Source: Hymenolepis diminuta | Taxonomy: Eukaryota > Platyhelminthes > Cestoda > Cyclophyllidea > Hymenolepididae | Direction: 5' to 3' | Assembly: GCA_900708905.1 (NCBI GenBank) | Contig: CAADRB010000036.1 | Location: forward strand, 62,001 to 126,000 | DNA length: 64,000 nt | Shown: positions 37,402-50,539 of the stretch, piece after piece | Layout: each line of letters begins with the position of its first letter | How positions within the stretch are numbered: the stretch's first letter is position 1 | Made by a program: the position numbers and the translations under genes | Notes under the pieces: model-generated | What the model saw: the letters and a program-made list of their open reading frames with translations, nothing else | Told to the model about the DNA's origin: nothing | The model's database searches: none

Positions 37402-40400
37402 TTCACCTCCATTGTTTTCCCCTCAGTTCCAATCTAACTTTACAGTTGAAGGATCTGGCGACTTTTAAAAACCTTGCAATTTCTAAATTACTATATTTCG
37501 CTTCCATAAACACTATTACAGGGTGACTTTTCATTTCATTAATTATAGTAGTATCTGCCATGAGATATTCTGATATAAAAATGCATTAATTATTATCGGA
37601 TTATTCTAAATTACAAAAGTATAAGTGTGCTTAGATAACTTACGCATCCCCGCATATGTTGAATGAATGTTGTTCAGTATTTAAAATCATAATAAAAAAG
37701 AAAGAATATTTTAATATAAAAGTTTCTAAACCTAAGAATTAGTAAAAGGAGAGGGGCAGCGTGAAAATATAGAAAGTCAAGAATTTCAAACGGAAATCTT
37801 TCGTTGTGCAAAATGTATAACTCCTCTATTCCATAGGATCTATTTAGCTGCATTTCAAATGCTACACTGCCGAATATTTTATTTGATGTTATGTTTAAAT
37901 GAATTAGATTACTTGGGCCATCATTTTAATGTTCCTTGTCATCACAAAAATAGACGCCATGATTTTTGTGATTTCAGATTACAACGCCGGGAAAGGAAAT
38001 ACTGCTTACAAACGCATCTTGTTTTTTTCCTATCTTTAAATCAATGGGTTCGTTTGAAGCAAATGTAATCGGAACAACGAAAAAGGACTAATTTATTTTT
38101 TTATAAATGAATAATTAAAATGGAATTGGAATTTTACCACAGTCACAACACATTCCTTAATCAGTATTAACAAACCCTTACCACTGTTCAAAGGCAAGTA
38201 ATTAAGTTATAAAATTAATTCTGACAAAAGAGCATTAAAGACTATCATTTTAAGCTATCAATGATTGAATTTTTTGTTTATTTGTTAGAAATATTTTACA
38301 AGTAAAAATAAATATAAGGATTTTACGCACATTTAAAAAATAACAAGATGCTCCCCAGATTTTGAAGGCGCAATTTCACCAGTTAAACACTACTCATGAT
38401 AAATTTAAGTAGTTCATATGTTACGTCAAAGCTATTAGCTGACAGTTAGATAGAAAGCTACGGTTCACCTTCTGATTTATACTGGTATTAAATTTTTTTC
38501 AACGTCTTTTCACTTCCAAATATAACAACAACTAACGTTCTCGGCTAAATAATTTCTATAACAATAATAATCAAAACTTCAAGGTTTTATATAAAAGTCA
38601 AATTGCTTCATTTAATTACTATTTCTATTACCTATGGCAATACATTATTAGAACCACTATTACTCTTATCAAAGCAGTAAAATTCTTAGAAACCTTTTAA
38701 TCATGGAGTTGCATAGGAACACAGTAACAAAAAGGAACTATAGGATATAAAGCAGGGGATAAAATTTAAGTCGGTAAAGATGTTATGATATTTGGAATCT
38801 CACTTTATTTGCATTCTCGAACCATATTCTAACAAAAAGCAGTATGCAGGCGTTCTAAACCTCAATGTGCATAATTTGACCTCCGATTTTTGGGTGAGTT
38901 CACGTTCGTCAAATTCAGAGCTTGTTTACCAGTTTTCTCTATCACCGAATAGTTGATCATGGCACTTAAATTCATTTGTAGCTTCTTGAATATATGTGAT
39001 TAACGAAGCCATATCGGAGCTTGTTTGAGCTTATTGAAAGTGAAAACTAATAAATTAAGCGTCTGTTATACTTGGATGCGAAAAATCCATTTCACTTTAT
39101 AATAACGGCATGCGTTTTATCAGCTACATTATTTAGTAGTTGAAATATATTGAAAAATTCAATATTACAAATAATTGGGATTTTTTTGCCCATTAGTATT
39201 TCTCAAGAGAAGCACTTTTATGCATTTTCTCTATTGTATTTTAGTGAAACCATCAGGTCGGTCATTAAAAAAACCAAATACAGGATGATAAAAACAATCC
39301 TAAAGAAATCTAAAAATGTTATCTCCTTTATTTATTTTGTTATTTTAAGTGGATGAAAGTCCATTCTTAAGAAAAACATGTTAACTGAGCAGAATACTAC
39401 AATATTATAGTTAGAGATGAAGGAGAAAAAAGTGTGGGAAATTAAGGGGTGAATTCAATTCTATTTATTGCTACGCTTTTAAAGAGAGAAATACAGAGTT
39501 GTGCAAATTGCTTAAAAATAAGAATTTCTTTTGAATTTTCTTATCAAACAACCCTTGTTCTTGAGATCTCAAAAAATCTTAATTAAAGCTTATTTTAGAA
39601 GGATTTCAATGGAGACATAAGTATTTAATGAAATTAAGGCCGCATTCACCAATATTTTTTCGGAAAGAATGAATTCGTTCCTATTTATTTGTTGGAAAAT
39701 AAAACCAGCAACTAGAACAGTAAGAGTTTATGCAGTTACCTTTGATAGCAATTATATAATTCTGTCTCTTGTTAATCATTTTCTTAGGTGAATGTCCAAT
39801 TGATAACATCTTTCTGAGGCGTTTATGTCGGAACTATATGGTTAAATTCGCAATCATTAATTATTAATTAGTTTAATAAACAAGGAAATTAATATAGAAG
39901 TGTAATTTTTGGCTTGGAAACCATCAGTAGCTTAACCATTACTTACTGAAACTGTACCAACCATAGTGTCACAAGGTAGAAAAGAGAAAGAGGAACTTAT
40001 TTTGCGAGAGCGCAGAGAAATCAGAGTAAATATAATCTGTCAACCAAAACTATGACCAATAGAGTCATGCTCAAAACACAGAGGTTACAAACCGAGGGGC
40101 AAATCAATAAAATTATTAAAGACCAATAGACAAGCTGGAATGATACGAGAAAAATCGATATCCAACTAATGGTATGTGACGATATAGTCCATATCACACC
40201 AAAGTGTGTTATCTGTGAAAATTCGACACGCCAATCCCACTCCTAATAATTTGTAACATTCTGAAGCACATTTCATGGGCTGTGAGTGCAGTTGTCTGAC
40301 ACAAATGCAAATTAACTTAGATTTCAAACTTGAAAAAGTATCCACAAGACCGTTTTTCCAATACCATTCATTTTAAATGGACTAAATGTGCACCTCTGAA

Positions 40401-43400
40401 ATTGTTAAAGGAATAGACATCCATTGTGCACTCAGATAAGAGCAGTGGAAAAGTATATCTGTCGAGATTTGCAGTGTTTAGTATATAATTGCACGTCTCA
40501 TCAGCTTGCTCAAGACTTTAAGAAGATATACATTAATCAGAGTAGCATGCTCAACGGCTCAGCAAGCTCTGAATATAGTAGACGTAAATTTACTCCGAAA
40601 TCCAGGGATCAGATCATGAAAATTGAGCTTTGAATATTTGCATATTACGAGGTGAATTATGTCTCTTGTGAAAAATGTGAAAACTTGTTGATTTCCTGAA
40701 TTCGAAATGAGTAAAACTTGTGACACCACAAAATGCTTCATATACCCCATTTTGATCCCTTAATGAACCAATTTACTATTTTGCGTTTTTCGACGATATC
40801 CAATGTGTAAAAATCCTAAAACTTCCGTAACGTCATGATAATAAAAGCAAACAAACAAGCAGTGAACTATTAATTCTTTTTAACTCTCTATCGACTTAAG
40901 CAAGATAGGTGCATTATTTTTTAGTATCAAATTGTTTTGCAAAAATGATTGGTTGTGAACGCTTCCAAATTGTGATCTTGGTGGAAATGGTAAGGAAAAT
41001 ATTAACATCTCTCTAAATAGATAAGATCGGATTTATTCAAATACTTTATACAGAAATCCAATAAAGGGATATTTTACTTTAAAATGTGGAAACTAAGAAT
41101 GAATATCCGTGTCTATATGAATTAAGCTTGCTGTCGAATTTAATCAGGGTGAACATTATTTTCTAGTATCTATCTTAGACAGACACTTTAGTTTTAAGAA
41201 ACTGCTACTTAATTGATACTGCAGTTTTAATCAGGCCGTTTAAACTGCCTTTCATTGAATGTATATGTATGAGCATCTAATCCATGTTCTCTGAATTTGA
41301 TGACGCAGGTTGGCCGATTTACTAGCGATTCATCTATTATACCATTTGGATAGTTAAATGACCAATGGGTTTAGAACGGTTACCATGTCGTTCCAGATCG
41401 TAGGTCATGGAATTAACGCCCATCGGCACACACCTAGTGGTGTGAGTGACCAAACGCTCTGGTTAATTCTGGCTCACAACAGAGGGGTAGAATTTTTATT
41501 TCTCGGAAGAGCGACTCCAGAATACCTTCCCTCTACCTAAGTCAAATTATGTAAACATCTCTCCCATTAGGGTTGGGAGTATTTTGAATGTCAATTAGAT
41601 ATTGAACTCTTGGTTCCAGACGTTAATGCAAAGCACTAGTTTGTCAGTTAATAGTATGAGTATTTAAATCCCAAAAAATCCTCTTTTCTTACTGCTTTTT
41701 ATGAAGTAGTTTTACATTGTAGCCGTCCTTGGAAGAGTTCATCTGAGTTAAATCGTTGTTTTTAATGAATGTTACAGATAGATAGATAATGTTAATATTA
41801 TCTATATTAATATTAAAACAAATGTTTATGACAAACTTGGTTCGTAAAGTTTGAATTTTTAACAGAATTATGTGTTAAACACAGAGAAAGACATATATAT
41901 ATTATCAAACTATGGTTCAAAAAGATTCCTCTTGCCGTTTGGTTTTAACAAAACTAAAAATAGCCAAAGTAGGACTTCTTTTTAAAGTGATCTCTCGTTT
42001 TGAGTTAAGGAAGCCCCATTTAATTTGTTTATTACTTCTGGAAAAAAATTTTTTGTTTGACTGTGCTTTGCATTTTCTGCTTCCAGACATCAACAAACCA
42101 GAACCTCGAATTTATTCTAGATAAACTGAATCAAAATTTTGAATCGATGAACTTAGATTGCTAATTTAAAGGCAAAAATTTTTATAATTTTTGAAATTAT
42201 TATCATTGAAATGTTTTTTAGCGTGATCAAACAGTTTCAGTTCTAAATTAATCATTTAAGTTTCATTAGAATTACGTGAATTGCTGGGAGAACTCTAGTG
42301 AATCGTGCTAGCTCTTAGTATTCAACTAATTTATTGGCTATAAGAAGACAAAATTGCGTGAAATGCCTAGACGACTATTCAAAATTAGCAAATTAGATAA
42401 TAGTCTCGGGATACTGTTAATATGAATCCACTAAGAAAACACGAGACAGATAATGAAAGTTTAATGGTAAAACAGTAGAATACGCACATAATAAATATAA
42501 AAAATGATTCATCGTATCAAATTACTTGAATCCTTTGATGTAATTGCTTTAATTTATACTTGTTTTCTTCTCGTAACCCAATTCAGGCTACTTTATTCTT
42601 ATTAACCCTGACTGTCTATAAAGTGTTCGGCTTGCCATGTGTTGCCCTTTCATAAAGATAAAATTACTCAGACTCCAAAAAGAAGAAGGGAAATTATTAG
42701 CCACAGGCAGCAGTCCTCCAATCAATTTGATATTTGATTTTAAATGTAAAAAGTGATTGGCTGTTGATTAGCCAGTAATTGCAGCAATCCGTTCTTCCTT
42801 GGTGGTTTTACACATCCAGATATGAGCGTGGGAATCCAATTATCTATAACCAAATGCATTTGGGAAGAAGTTTATAAGTTTCGTTAGAGTGAATTAAAAA
42901 TAATCGATTCAACTGCCGAATAGCTTTACAAATACATTAATGTCCTTCGGTTTGGATCTATTTCCTCCAATCATTTGCAGAGAATATCCTATTAAAAACG
43001 ATTTTAGTTTGATCTAAAACAACTATTATTTATGCTTTTGGATTCTCGTTTGCCGTACAAAACCACTTTACGATTTCTTTGGTGTCGTTCTGTTAAACGA
43101 ATCTCTTTTCACTTTTAAATTCCATAAATTTCCTAGTGACATTCCATTCATGAATTTTTAATACTCTTATACCCCCATGAGACAAGTAATTATCTGAATG
43201 AATATATTAAAATTTATGCTGAGTTAGTACGGTTTCCTATATTTCAGTAAGAAATGGCAAAAGAACTACAAAAAATTGGACTGGGATTCATTAACAATTG
43301 GAAATGATTCCTACGTTTAATGACTTATTAAATTTTGAATGAGAAAATGATGACATTAAACAAATCAACTGATGCAAAATGCACTTCGATGTTTAGCTCA

Positions 43401-45272
43401 TAGTAAATAATGATTCAAAACGTAAGAACTCTTAGGTCTTAACTCAAAACAATATTTTGTGGGTACATCAAATCCCAGATTGACTGGACCATTATTTAGA
43501 TTATAAGTCTAAAAATTTCGCCCTCAATTGGGCCAATCTAAAGCTACTTTGACGAAATTAAAAACGAAGTATATTTTTTATGAAAAAATGAAATTTTGTC
43601 ATACGATATTTTCCCTGCTTGTTAGGAATCGGAAGATTTCTTATTGGTGTTAGTTTGAAATTTTCTCGTCGAATACAAACCTGAAAAGAATAAATTGGCA
43701 ATGCTACCATTCTTCTTATGTATTATGTTACAAGACGTGTGCTTTCTTATAATTATTCCAAATTCAATTCATTCCATGAGTGGAAGAGAAAATTTTTCCT
43801 TTGAATATAATCTCTTACAAGTAAAAGCTGGAAAAGAATGTCAAATTGCAAAAAGGCAATCATAAAGTCTCGCAGACCTCTCTTTAATGTACTATATTTA
43901 AAAAGCTATGTCTCCTTTGTCCAGTTCCTATCCACGGTACATTTTAAGATAAATAATCCCTTCGTATATATTGGGGTATCAAAACTTTGTATTTATTTGT
44001 ACTGTAGCACTTTAAACAACATGAACTGATTTAACTGGATGGACACTTTATTAAACAGCAATAGAAATTGTTGAAGGCTGATCTTTTTCTATTATCCTAT
44101 TTGTCATAGGAAAGGCTTCGAATACGAATACTTGTGAAGCAGTCAAATACGGATCAGAGATTGAGATCAAAGAGAAGTAGAAATCAATGCCAAAACATTA
44201 GAAGGTTCTAATATAAATCATACTTTGGATTCTCGTGTTTAGTGCACTGCTTCATTTTCTACTGATTCTATGCTCAATTTTCAGAATATGTCTTATTTCC
44301 TAAGTTAGTTCATATTCTTGGAGTGTATTGACCTGTCGATTAATTGAAACGGTCGTAAATAACTTTTGAAAACAACTCTGCTTCAAATATTCACATATAA
44401 ACAAATGGTGCTAGTTTTCTCGTTTCATTCATTTAATCGATTTTATGATACAAATCCTTCTTACGTCAATTTATAATGGTATGTAAAGTTGCTCACAATA
44501 TTCACTATGATAAAGCCCTAAATAGAAAAAGAAAGTCTCTAAATTTTAAACTTTAATAATTCAAGCAGTTTCGAATCTACGATGAAAGGAATAATTCTGT
44601 GTCTGAACAATTAAAAAGATTTGTATGCCGACAGAGACATTTGATATACGAATTCCAATTTTACATTTTTTGAGCTGTTTTAAAATAAATATTACTTACA
44701 TGTGCAAAAAAGTTGTGTTAGCGCATTTAGACCGTTTGATCTTTAAGCATCAATGATACGCTAATTGTCTGTCACTACAATAGGAAGATTATCTGATTGG
44801 TTAATTTGTGGTATAAATGATGTGGTTGAACGTTTAACCTATTTAGAAAACCTTTCAGCAGTAGTGTAAAAGGTTTTTATTATTTTTGAAGAGGGTAAGC
44901 CTTATTTAGGAAATTTAACATGTTTTAATAAACAATGCAGGGGAATTTTTAAAGAAATTGTATTTTTTTATTTAACATTTTGAAAAGACTTATATATTCG
45001 TCAGCTGTTTTTATATTTCAAATTACATATCAAATATTACGCATTTCAGTAAACAAATTAATTCACATTTCACTTCAAATTGTTTTTACTAAATTAAGAT
45101 ATTTTATCCTTCACAAAAAATAATTAACAATTTAGTCGACAACTATATAAATAACGGACATTTATCTGAACTCATCAAACAAACAATAATGTATTCAAAC
45201 ATGATAGCATACTGCAAGACTGATTGGTTGACTTTCGATTAATTCAGTGTGATCATCTTTTTGTTACTCTAG
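37402..45272. other. intergenic DNA between the two aquaporins, right part
   Basis: AT-rich DNA with scattered short open frames (for example 37859-38068, 40424-40633, 41358-41540, 41912-42124, 43838-44029), none with a recognisable domain. Its right end should hold the promoter and any 5' leader exon of aquaporin 2. No clear repeat family was seen beyond a GATA-type run near 41.77 kb. Confidence 0.55.
45251..45272 (+). promoter_or_regulatory. strong splice acceptor just upstream of the aquaporin 2 start codon
   Basis: A pyrimidine-rich CATCTTTTTGTTACTCTAG ends in AG 45 bases before the ATG, and that TAG is also an in-frame stop. It could receive a 5'-leader exon or, as many flatworm genes do, a trans-spliced leader. 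The sequence shows only the acceptor-like pattern. Confidence 0.45.
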
Positions 45273-45317
45273 GTTAAAGGTAACGAACATCATCAATTCC
45301 AAAAGCTCAAAGCCAGA

Positions 45318-45860
45318 ATGCCAAGAGAAAAGGCTCTCAGCTGGAAACTTTTTCAAATCTTCGTATGTGAATGTGCAGGCACAGGAATTGTATGTTTTCC
45401 GGCTTTCCTAATGCCACAAGCGACTATTATGCCAGATATTGCGACCCCTCTAGTTTGTGGTTTCGCCGTCTATATTGGTCTCTGGATTATCGGCGCAACC
45501 AGTGGTGGACATATGAACCCCGTTGTAACCATGGCTGCTGCTATAACCCGACGGATTCCCCTTTTTTATGTTCCAGTCTATCTTGTGGCACAGCTCTGTG
45601 GTTCTCTGGTCTCCATGGTAATTGCATCTAGACTCAATACTTCTCTATCGAAATTGCCAAATACTTATGGTCTTACTCTACCCTCTACGGACACTTCTGC
45701 TGGAACTGCAATTGGAATGGAAATTGCCATCACAATGATTCTTATACTCACTTGGTTGGCGTCTTTGGATGAGATTCGTGACATTGAATGGAGAATGCAG
45801 ACTAGTAATAACTTCCCGATTTCAATGCTTTTTGCTATTGCGTTTGGCGCCGCTGTTGGT
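45318..45860 (+). CDS. aquaporin 2, exon 1 (helices 1-5, first box NPV)
   Basis: 181 codons from the start to a GGT|GTAATT donor. The open frame runs on for another 132 bases into the intron, but that part is AT-rich and loses aquaporin similarity, while splicing at GTAATT restores GG PVSGASMNP exactly. Confidence 0.94.
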
Positions 45861-48800
45861 GTAATTTTCATATATTTCATTATTTTTTGCTATTATTACT
45901 ATAACATAATCATTTATATTATTATTATTCCTAAAATATATTTGATGAGGGATTCAGGAGTTATGAAAGAATGGAGATGGACAACAAAATAGTACATTAC
46001 TTAATTATTAGGATGTCCACCTAATTTTTCAAATCGATATACTCCACTGCTTCAGGTTCTAATATTTCAAATTTCAGGATTTATCTTTCGAATTCATGAG
46101 TGGTGTTGCGGGCTTATTGACCAGTTAATTAAGCTTCTTTTTAATTACTAATAACCATCATCTTACTCATTATTAGCTAACATGTCTTTATTTCATTAGA
46201 GTAAATGCGTTTTCGATTGTCTTGATTGCTACTTAACCTTATATGATATCACAGTTGGAAAATTTCTCTTAGTGAGATATTAGTTTGGATGTACTTATTA
46301 TTGATAAATGTTAACAGCATAACTGTTTTTACAAGTATAACTAAATAAAGGTGATGACGCCAAGTTGTACCAATGTCACAAGGGGAGGAACTAGTGGCAA
46401 ACCCATATTATTTGCGTCTCTGACGACTTTATAATAGTGAAAACAAAAGGTATTCGATTTCTCAAGAAACGGTAGATTACTGAATACTTGACAAAACGTT
46501 TGAGAGCTTACCCCTATAAATAAATATTCTTTCTGCAAAATTGAGGCTAATATGTATCCTGATGTTTCAATCACATCTAAAAACAGTTTATCAAGGTACT
46601 TCTTAAAGTTCCATCCAGTCTGCGATTGTACTTGTTTCTTCTAAGGTGCTTTTCACTGCACCTCTGGTTCAGGCGGCCAATGATGATATGCAATTGTATC
46701 TATCAGTCAGAGATGATGCAAAAGTAACTAATCTCATTCACTTTATTGAATTTTCATGCTTCAAATTCGCTTCAGCACGACTTGTCTCAAGGCTTATCGC
46801 ACCCAGGGAGCAACCAGTTCCGATATCTTATCAAACTGATTACCGAACAAGCCAAATAAGCTGTAAAGATGAATATGAAGAAGGTTTTTGTACCTCTACT
46901 CCCCAGAGCCTCTAAATCGTCCACCAAAATCCAGTCTCCAAAATTTTTTCAGTGTAACCACGGTCGAGCTAAATCCATGATCGTTTGCTGTCCTAAGCGA
47001 TCGGCACCGGCGAATGATAAATTCAATCAAATCCAAAAAAATCGGTCTTGTTAAACTTGTTTCTCATTCCAATTGAACAGTATCAAAATTGGTTGAACAA
47101 GATGCGGGCGAAGCTTAACAAACGGCCTCACTCATTTCTCCCCAGGATTCCCTTAGATTCCCTCAAACTAAAGTTCCTTGACCTCACATTGATATCAGTC
47201 TTGCTGGACCTATCCAAGGAATCTCCTGTCTAATCCTGACTGATTCATAATCAACATGGCTTGAGGTCATGCCCATGAAATCTACCACGACTAATACCAC
47301 CAGTAACGGCCTACCTCAGGTATTCATCAGTTATGGCGTACGAAATGTCATTGTGTCAAGAAGTGTCACTCAATTTAAGCACCTTTATCGTGTTCTAAAT
47401 ATCTCCCTTTTACGTTCCACGCCTAATCTCAATGGTCTGAAAAACTTCTTCTGGCGACTATGTATTGTTTGGAGCACTTGGAATTTTCGTGTTTTTTGCT
47501 TATCATTTGAATCTTTATTAACTATTTTTAATCAGCAATTTTAAATTTAATTTAGGGACCAGTATCTGGAGCGAGTATGAATCCCTGGAGAAGTCTTTCA
47601 GCTGCGATTATACAAAACCATTATGACTATGTTTGGGTAAGAATATCTTCAAATGCTGAATGATCTCAATAGAATTTATTGATATTTTCTACTAAAACAT
47701 AAAATTAAAAATTCTGACCCGTGGAAAAGCGTCTAGCAAATGTTAAGATAGTCTGATAAGATGTGAAGGAAAAAAGATTGAGTAGAGGGCAAAGTCATAG
47801 TATCAGAACTTTTGAATTCCCTTTGTGGAATTTTCAAATTAATTTTAATATTCTATCATTTCATAATCCGATGAGCCGCGGTTCAAAGTTCATTAATTGA
47901 TTCCCGGATATCTAATATGAATTCGTGTTCATGGTGTCTAGGTCTCACTCACCCGTTTACTCTTTCGGTTAGGATGGCTGGTCACCATCTTTTCTAGTGG
48001 CCAAGAAAGATATTCGACCGGTAAAAATGTTCACAACAGTCACACTGAACTGCAACAAAGTCTTTTTTGTGCTCAGTTTCAAGTTACAAGCTTTCACAAA
48101 GCATCGACATTTGCCATTAGCTAGCCACATTTCTCAGAGTTCTAAAGTTGGTTTGTCAAACAAAAATTTACATAATTTTGCTGTTTGGTTTAAATTATGT
48201 TATTTCATACAATTTCAGAAGGCAAAATTTACCATTAAACTGGCAATTTGTTTAAATTTTCTATTGACAATGAAATCAGTCTAACGATTTTTGATTATTG
48301 TTCAAATCAAACGAATAAGCATTTAAAATTAATCAATGTACAGAAGAATTGACCGAATTATCAATTATAATTAATTTTCATGAGGATTGTAGAGTGTTTA
48401 AACGTTCCTCACTAGTTAAAATTTAAAAATTAGATTACTGAACAGAGATTCTTGAACAATTTTAAAATAATTCCACGGAAACCGTTAAAATACATTTAAA
48501 ACAAGTGCTTAGCATCTATTTTCAAATCTGGGCTGCAAGATGATTCATTGTAAATAGTAACAATCCTAACTTCGCCCTTAATATCATAGGACTCTGTTTT
48601 CTTTTTATGAATATATATATATATATATACACGCATATGTATCCAGTTCAAAAATAAATGGACTCAAAATGCTACGGGAAAGTTAAAAATATGGGACTTG
48701 AAAGGCAGGCATATTGCATTGACTCTTATTTGAAATTCACGTCACTCACATGCATTCGTTCAACTCTAAAGACTATTTAGAAAACCCTTTTCTGACTCTC

Positions 48801-49318
48801 ATCTTGATTAGAAGGATAACACTCTGGATGAATTTGAATTCTGCTGCTGCTTGAGTAACAGTACCTAGTCAGTATGTATGGTCATTTTATATTTTACAGT
48901 TTCCCAAACGCCACGGCAGTTATTGACAGTTTTGTATCACACACCTCCGTACCTCCTAATCTTTGCTGTCAAACAACGGGTTTACAAAATTCACGGTGAA
49001 TAATTGACATTTGAAGATTTAGAGACCTTTCTAGAGTAATAATTTGCAATCATCTTAAATTATACATAAGAGGCCTAAGTTTTGTTTCCAGAACGCTAAG
49101 GGAATTTAAATGATATTATTGTTTTTTAGATCTACTTTATTGGACCTCCAATTGGTTCAGTTTGTGCATGCATTCTGTATGAGTTCGTGATCTGTGAAAA
49201 TGTCTCTATTCCCAGAGTGAAGAAATGGCTCACTACGAAGCACTTTGACCGTTCTACAATCTATGACGAAGTTGGAATTACAGATGCATCTTCCACTTCA
49301 AATGCTCATAGGTACTAA
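45318..49318 (+). CDS. aquaporin 2 (MIP family) with NPV and NPW pore motifs, 270 aa
   Basis: Three coding exons (45318-45860, 47556-47636, 49130-49318), all phase 0, give a complete 270-residue channel. An in-frame stop at 45270 leaves this ATG as the only start in the exon. The first membrane helix starts almost at once (KLFQIFVCECAGTGIVCF). Box one is SGGHMNPVVTM (Asn67, Val for Ala). Box two is SGASMNPWRSL (Asn190, Trp for Ala, then the conserved Arg193). Loop E reads GGPVSGASMNP, shorter than in human AQP1 and resembling AQP8-like channels. Counting from box one, the first filter position is Cys47, not an aromatic residue. There is no glycerol-type Asp after box two. DEIRD and the tail segment KKWLTTKHF mirror aquaporin 1. 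Intron 1 carries a retroelement remnant. Substrate unknown. Confidence 0.95.
46640..47460 (+). pseudogene. gypsy-type pol remnant with integrase core, inside intron 1 of aquaporin 2
   Basis: Around 47190-47400 one frame reads PHIDISLAGPIQG, LILTDS, a stop, then TWLEVMPMKSTTT and FISYGVRNVIVS, ending VTQF. This is the classic integrase core of K02A2.6-like gypsy elements (HIDYAGP, WLEVFPMKSTTT, YG.P..IVSDNGTQF). The first catalytic Asp remains, the DNG box has decayed to SRSV, and no Glu block is visible. The sequence before it (46646-47150) is open in pieces and probably belongs to the same element, but I cannot name its domains. It differs clearly from the element at 22.5-26.7 kb. Confidence 0.8.
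47556..47636 (+). CDS. aquaporin 2, exon 2 (81 nt, second box NPW)
   Basis: 27 codons between a TTTAATTTAG acceptor and a GTAAGA donor, encoding GPVSGASMNPWRSLSAAII and ending in Trp. It is the structural twin of exon 3 of aquaporin 1. Confidence 0.94.
48611..48629. repeat. (AT)n microsatellite
   Basis: A pure AT dinucleotide run of about nine units in intron 2 of aquaporin 2. Confidence 0.9.
49130..49318 (+). CDS. aquaporin 2, exon 3 (sixth helix and tail)
   Basis: After a TGTTTTTTAG acceptor, IYFIGPPIGSVCACILYEFV makes the last membrane helix. A 42-residue cytoplasmic tail rich in Ser, Thr and Lys ends in TAA. DRSTIYDEVG holds possible kinase sites, but that is only a guess from composition. 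Confidence 0.94.
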   Translation: MYFIGPPIGSVCACILYEFVICENVSIPRVKKWLTTKHFDRSTIYDEVGITDASSTSNAHRY

Positions 49319-49690
49319 ACGAAGATGAATGAAAGAGAAACCGTATTGAACCAGGAACACTTTAACTGCGTCTTCTCCTATCTGTCAAAAAATTCAGTCA
49401 CTATTTCCTGCAGAAAATATGTATGATTTCATTCGATTTCATTTCGACCGTTGCTGATTAATGCGTCTTTTTTCTTAAAAAAGTTTTCAAAATTTGAACT
49501 TTCTTCCCAAAACCATGTTTGATTACAATTTAAGATTTCGGATTGTTTTTTTGCTTTTATGATTGTTGATGTTATTAAATATGGTCAAATTTCATAAACT
49601 TAAAAATTATTAAAGTATGAAGTGTTATAAATCTTGTGGATTTTTCAAAAAACTCTAAATTCATGAAAGAAAGTTATAAAATCAGATTAA

Positions 49691-49696
49691 AATAAA
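49691..49696 (+). terminator. candidate poly(A) signal of aquaporin 2
   Basis: AATAAA about 370 bases after the stop codon. Other copies follow (for example at 49839), and the AT-rich context makes chance matches likely. Confidence 0.35.
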
Positions 49697-50539
49697 AATT
49701 TATTTATTACATTTAATTTTAACCTAGCATAAAATTAAATAACTTTGTATATATTATAAAATAAAAGTTTGCATTTCTGGTTTACGCTTTTTATATTTTT
49801 CTCGCCCTAATATTTTCGGAGGGACAATTTGCGTTGTCAATAAAATTGAGGTGAAAATGGAAGAAATTGCGATTAGATGGATTTAAACTCCACTCATATT
49901 ACAAATATTATTCCAGAGAGTGAATTATCCTAGGTCGAAATTAATTTCTGCCGAAAACATAATATGAAATGCAAAAATTAGCAGGGTGATACCTTTCTTT
50001 CTTGAGGCATATGATCTTCCACATAAGTAGAGAAAATAGGCGTAAATGAAAAACTGCTTATAAGAATTTTACTTCCTGAAAGGCAACCACTTAAACTAAA
50101 ATTTCGAACTACAAATACATTGACTAATGGGCATTGATGTTAGGATCACAGAAATAGAAAAATTCAACGATCAAGGTAAAGTAAACTACCAAAAGGTAGA
50201 AAATGGATGTTGATCATGACGCACGTTAACGCCTAATGCTGCAGTGTTGCCAGGTGACCAGAACTGATCGGATATTCTTCATCAATAACTCATTAAAAGG
50301 TATAATCAACTGCACTGGAGATAAATAATCAAAGAACAGTCTGCAAAAGGTAATTTAATAATTTTGTTCTTTGACCAAGACGAATGATAGAACAAATCCT
50401 CAAGATTCTTATTCTTTGTCGATATAATTGGTATATAGGTTAGATTTAGAAGATAAATAAATAAAACCAAATTCAGTGTTAACAAATGAGGAGAAAAAGA
50501 GACAGCATTATTTCAAAAAGACAGCATAAATTCGAGTTC

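Noticed and set aside
45371..45631. 86-codon frame overlapping aquaporin 2 (and a minus-strand frame at 45665-45880)
   Set aside because: Other-frame readings of a well-supported aquaporin exon.
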